Positions 6,035 through 6,809 of a stretch of 6,809 nt of DNA are shown piece by piece. This stretch comes from DATKMG01 sp035541995 (GTDB lineage: Bacteria > Acidobacteriota > Terriglobia > Versatilivoradales > Versatilivoraceae): contig DATKMG010000380.1 of the NCBI GenBank assembly GCA_035541995.1, positions 1-6,809 of the forward strand, in the 5' to 3' direction. Both the position numbers and the translations under genes were made by a program. Each line of letters opens with the position of its first letter. Position 1 is the first letter of the stretch. The notes under the pieces were generated by a model. The model did no database searches. It saw only the letters and a list, made by a program, of their open reading frames with translations, and had not been told where the DNA came from.

Positions 6035-6156
6035 GCAGGTCACAGTCCCAAAAGGGAAAGAGTAGAGAATCTGTGGGGATGAGAATTTCTAGATTCATGA
6101 GGGGTTTTTCTCTGTGGCCTCTGTGTCTCTGTGGTTCCTTTTAGTTGCAGTCACAG
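6035..6156. repeat. Possible small dispersed repeat element with CTCTGTG core
   Basis: Three copies of CTCTGTG begin at 6110, 6119 and 6127 (reverse strand CACAGAG). This CACAGAGACACAGAG-style sequence is familiar to me as an intergenic repeat in many environmental bacterial genomes. The cluster lies in a roughly 101-base segment (6046-6146) flanked by GCAGGTCACAG (6035-6045) and GCAGTCACAG (6147-6156), which differ by one base. Just inside each flank, four bases in, AAAAGG (6050-6055) faces CCTTTT (6137-6142). This resembles a short non-autonomous insertion with a target duplication, but the repeats are short and it may be coincidence. Confidence 0.4.
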
Positions 6157-6244
6157 ACGCGTCAAGCCTTGATTCGCGGCGGGGAGAAGTGTGAGTTAGT
6201 CCTTGGTCGGTCATGGACTTATGAGGGACATTCATCTGTTATTC

Positions 6245-6250
6245 GGAGGA
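6245..6250 (+). promoter_or_regulatory. Ribosome-binding site of the TolC-family gene
   Basis: GGAGGA sits four bases before the ATG at 6255. It is the strongest Shine-Dalgarno match in the window. It fixes the start and indicates that this gene is translated independently of the permease upstream, unlike the coupled genes 708-5911. Confidence 0.75.
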
Positions 6251-6254
6251 TTTG

Positions 6255-6809
6255 ATGGGCAAAGCGGGTCGTTTAGTGCAGAGCAATCATCGCTTGTTGT
6301 TGTTCTTATTACTTCTCTTTCTGACGACGAAGGTTTGTATTTCCCAAACGTTTCCAACGTCGGATTACTTTAAGAATATTATTAACCAGCCGGCGCCGCC
6401 GACTCAGATCCCTGCTCCTCAGGGATTGAACGAACTCGTGGTAAGCGGGGAACTGCGAATGACTCTGGAAGATGCCATTCGGCTTATGCTCATGAATAAC
6501 ACCAATGTTCGCATGAACCAGTTGGATCTCGAGACGTCACGATGGGCCGTTGTAAGAACCTACAGGCCTTTCGATCCCATGGGCAGGGCCTCGTTCAATG
6601 CCACTCGGGCCACAACCCCTTCTAATGTCGCTACCGAGGGGGCCGTAACCCGCAGTGATTTAGACCAGCAGACACAATTGGGCTATTCCCAGACCTTTCA
6701 AACAGGTACCCGATTCGACACGTCATACGATACCTTCAGATCCTCCACCAACAACGTTTTTTCTTATTACAATCCCTCCATCGCCTCCAATCTGAATTTC
6801 TCTTTGACA
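6255..6809 (+). CDS. TolC-family outer-membrane efflux protein (N-terminal part, cut by window end)
   Basis: The frame is open from the ATG at 6255 to the last base, 185 codons with no stop. The N-terminus is a signal peptide: basic residues, then a leucine-rich core (RLLLFLLLLFL, 13-23), with likely cleavage after CIS (28-30). A proline-rich linker follows (about 44-56). The motif LRMTLEDAIRLMLMNNTNVRM (67-87) is the classic start of a TolC/OEP repeat, where an amphipathic helix follows L-x-x-A-I/V. FDPMGRASFNAT (106-117) and alternating aromatic/polar stretches such as QLGYSQTFQTGTRFDTSYD (141-159) look like outer-membrane beta strands. Full-length relatives are usually 400-550 residues, so well over half is missing. 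It is very likely the exit channel for the adaptors and permease just upstream, in the same direction, though 343 bases separate it from them. Confidence 0.9.
   Translation, partial: MGKAGRLVQSNHRLLLFLLLLFLTTKVCISQTFPTSDYFKNIINQPAPPTQIPAPQGLNELVVSGELRMTLEDAIRLMLMNNTNVRMNQLDLETSRWAVVRTYRPFDPMGRASFNATRATTPSNVATEGAVTRSDLDQQTQLGYSQTFQTGTRFDTSYDTFRSSTNNVFSYYNPSIASNLNFSLT

Larger units (their letters stand above)
5912..6254. other. 343-base intergenic gap with no supported gene
   Basis: No supported reading frame lies here. The only long frame crossing it starts inside the permease gene out of frame (5776) and has no protein-like features. The gap holds the 5938-5964 hairpin, a CTCTGTG repeat cluster (6110-6135) inside a segment bounded by near-identical direct repeats (6035-6045 and 6147-6156), and a small imperfect hairpin (about 6160-6178). 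I see no convincing -35/-10 pair before the TolC-family gene. Whether that gene is read through from the permease or has its own promoter is therefore open. Confidence 0.5.

Noticed and set aside
6065..6096. GAATCT/AGATTC hairpin or CRISPR-like repeat
   Set aside because: The stem is only six weak base pairs, and there is no regular repeat-spacer pattern anywhere in the window.
5776..6144. Forward open frame of 122 codons spanning the permease end and the gap
   Set aside because: It starts inside the permease out of frame. Its end reads SLWPLCLCGS, which is the translation of the CTCTGTG repeat rather than a protein domain.
6171..6240. Sigma70 promoter before the TolC-family gene
   Set aside because: TTGATT (about 6169-6174) and TATGAG (about 6220) are not properly spaced from each other or from any good partner hexamer.

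Overview
The window carries most of a tripartite, MacAB-TolC-like ABC efflux/export operon from a Gram-negative bacterium. The outer-membrane TolC-family gene, the periplasmic adaptors and the style of the proteins (adaptor paralogues in tandem, a MacB-type permease without a fused ATPase, a small CPCC coiled-coil protein next door) fit Acidobacteriota best. That assignment rests on family resemblance only; there is no rRNA or other marker in the window.

Layout. Positions 1-77 may hold the last codons of a rightward gene entering from the left edge (weak). At 187-501 on the minus strand lies a small gene for a CPCC-motif, coiled-coil protein of unknown function. A roughly 200-base divergent intergenic region (502-707) follows, with two inverted repeats and a possible -10 box. 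From 708 to 5911 four rightward genes are packed with spacings of +1, -4 and -4 bases: three successive HlyD/MacA-type adaptors (445, 424 and 439 aa), then a MacB/FtsX-type ABC permease (425 aa). A 343-base gap (5912-6254) contains a stem-loop and a piece of what looks like a dispersed CTCTGTG-type repeat. A TolC-family outer-membrane gene then starts at 6255 with a strong ribosome-binding site and runs off the right edge after 185 codons.

How they fit together. The permease would sit in the inner membrane and the adaptors would bridge the periplasm to the TolC-like channel. Two pieces are not seen here: the separate ATP-binding protein that this permease needs, and any clue to the substrate. 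The most unusual point is three different adaptors for a single permease in one translationally coupled unit, which raises the possibility of a mixed adaptor ring.
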